This document shows positions 5,100-5,504 of a DNA stretch of 5,504 nt, one piece after another. Origin of the DNA: an uncultured Lachnospiraceae bacterium (GTDB lineage: Bacteria > Bacillota > Clostridia > Lachnospirales > Lachnospiraceae). Under the pieces are notes generated by a model, which searched no databases, was not told the DNA's origin, and saw only the letters and a list, made by a program, of their open reading frames with translations. How positions within the stretch are numbered: the stretch's first letter is position 1; each line of letters starts with the position of its first letter. The translations under genes were made by a program, and so were the position numbers. The DNA lies in assembly GCA_902782715.1 (NCBI GenBank), contig CACZOG010000213.1, positions 1 through 5,504 on the forward strand, written 5' to 3'.

Positions 5100-5128
5100 C
5101 TGACCGGAATTCGAACAAGATTTATATG
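5100..5128 (+). promoter_or_regulatory. Weak candidate promoter upstream of the YlqG-like gene
   Basis: CTGACC (5100-5105, 4 of 6) and TATATG (5123-5128, 4 of 6) are 17 bp apart and would start a transcript about 26 nt before the ATG at 5161. Both boxes are imperfect, and the gene could instead be read through from rnhB, since no terminator is seen in the 82-bp gap. Confidence 0.25.
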
Positions 5129-5160
5129 TGATTATCGTATGCTTCATATCTGAGGTAAAT

Positions 5161-5504
5161 ATGGACGGTATCAATACATCATATCAGAATATAAATTCCG
5201 TTTCGAATGTTATAAATCAGGGCAGGGCGGATGTTGTCAGGGAAGGTCTTAATGTTGATAAGGTCGGCCTTGATCTTTTGCGCGAAATGTCAACCGGTGA
5301 AACTTTTCGTGGTCAGATCGTCGACATCAATCAGAATGTTGCCACTATTTTAGTCGGTGATGATGCCAGGATAACGGCAAATGTAAATCCCGATATCAAT
5401 TTAAGTGTCGGACAGACCGTTCTTTTCGAGGTTAATTCCGATACTCAGAATCTCGTGTCTCTTCGGACACTTTTTACCAACATTGCAAATGAAAACATAG
5501 CAAA
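5161..5504 (+). CDS. YlqG/FliK-like protein, 3' truncated
   Basis: An open frame starts at ATG 5161, after GAGGT (5152-5156, 4-nt spacer), and runs without a stop to the window end, giving 114 residues. The N-terminal 40 residues are rich in Asn, Gln, Ser and Val, without a signal peptide or membrane segment. Residues 47-92 look beta-rich (GETFRGQIVDINQNVATILV, then GQTVLFEVNS). In B. subtilis rbgA-rnhB is followed by ylqG, a large protein with a FliK-type hook-length domain, and then ylqH, an FlhB C-terminal homologue. Position and the compact beta segment fit that type, but the FliK-like C-terminal domain would lie outside the window. The coding nature is well supported by the long open frame, SD and codon use like the neighbours; the family assignment rests mainly on synteny. 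Confidence 0.75.
   Translation, partial: MDGINTSYQNINSVSNVINQGRADVVREGLNVDKVGLDLLREMSTGETFRGQIVDINQNVATILVGDDARITANVNPDINLSVGQTVLFEVNSDTQNLVSLRTLFTNIANENIA

Noticed and set aside
5084..5112. Perfect TTGACA downstream of rnhB as a promoter -35 box
   Set aside because: No -10-like hexamer occurs 16-18 bp downstream; the bases there are GGAATTCG.
5085..5120. tRNA-like 3' fragment (TTCGAAC near 5110)
   Set aside because: No acceptor, D-arm or anticodon arm can be folded around it; the TTCGAAC match is isolated.
1..5504. Mobile elements, CRISPR arrays, rRNA or attachment sites
   Set aside because: No transposase-like frame, long direct or terminal repeats, regularly spaced repeats or RNA gene signatures were seen; the window is almost fully explained by housekeeping genes.

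Overview
The window is a core translation and secretion region from a low-to-moderate GC Gram-positive, most likely a clostridial bacterium of the Lachnospiraceae. The evidence is protein similarity and gene order recognised from memory: ffh, rpsP, khpA, then rplS, lepB, rbgA, lepB, rnhB and the start of a YlqG-like gene. This resembles the Bacillus subtilis ffh-rpsP-ylqC ... rplS ... rbgA-rnhB-ylqG block. Strong AGGAGG-type ribosome binding sites and consensus sigma-A-type promoters also point to Firmicutes. No species can be named from the window alone.

Layout. Positions 1-1553 hold three genes on the plus strand: the C-terminal 328 residues of Ffh (cut by the window edge), rpsP (S16) and khpA (KH-domain RNA-binding protein). 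Positions 1560-1826 hold a small minus-strand gene of unknown function, which ends 6 bp from the khpA stop and has a promoter placed for a leaderless transcript. Positions 1827-1969 are a compact divergent control region; on the plus side they carry a promoter and a probable structured L19 leader. rplS (1970-2314) follows and ends in a clean intrinsic terminator (2321-2350). The -35 box of a near-perfect promoter (TTGTCA-17-TATAAT) overlaps the terminator tail and starts a tightly packed operon, lepB1-rbgA-lepB2-rnhB (2410-5078), joined by SD-embedded stops, TAATG and ATGA overlaps. After 82 bp a new gene starts at 5161 and runs off the end. It is not closed by a stop and is probably related to B. 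subtilis YlqG (FliK-like).

How the genes work together. S16 and L19 are ribosomal subunit proteins, RbgA is a 50S assembly GTPase, KhpA binds RNA, and Ffh delivers ribosome-nascent chains to the membrane. The two type I signal peptidases cleave the exported products, and RNase HII removes ribonucleotides from DNA. The theme is ribosome production coupled to protein export.

The main oddity is that rimM and trmD, which normally lie between khpA/rpsP and rplS, are absent. The divergent minus-strand gene and its regulatory region occupy that place, so the classical operon is split into separately promoted units. No mobile element, CRISPR array, tRNA or rRNA was seen, and no clear undescribed multi-gene system. 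The best candidates for new biology are the small minus-strand protein with its leaderless promoter and the rplS leader.
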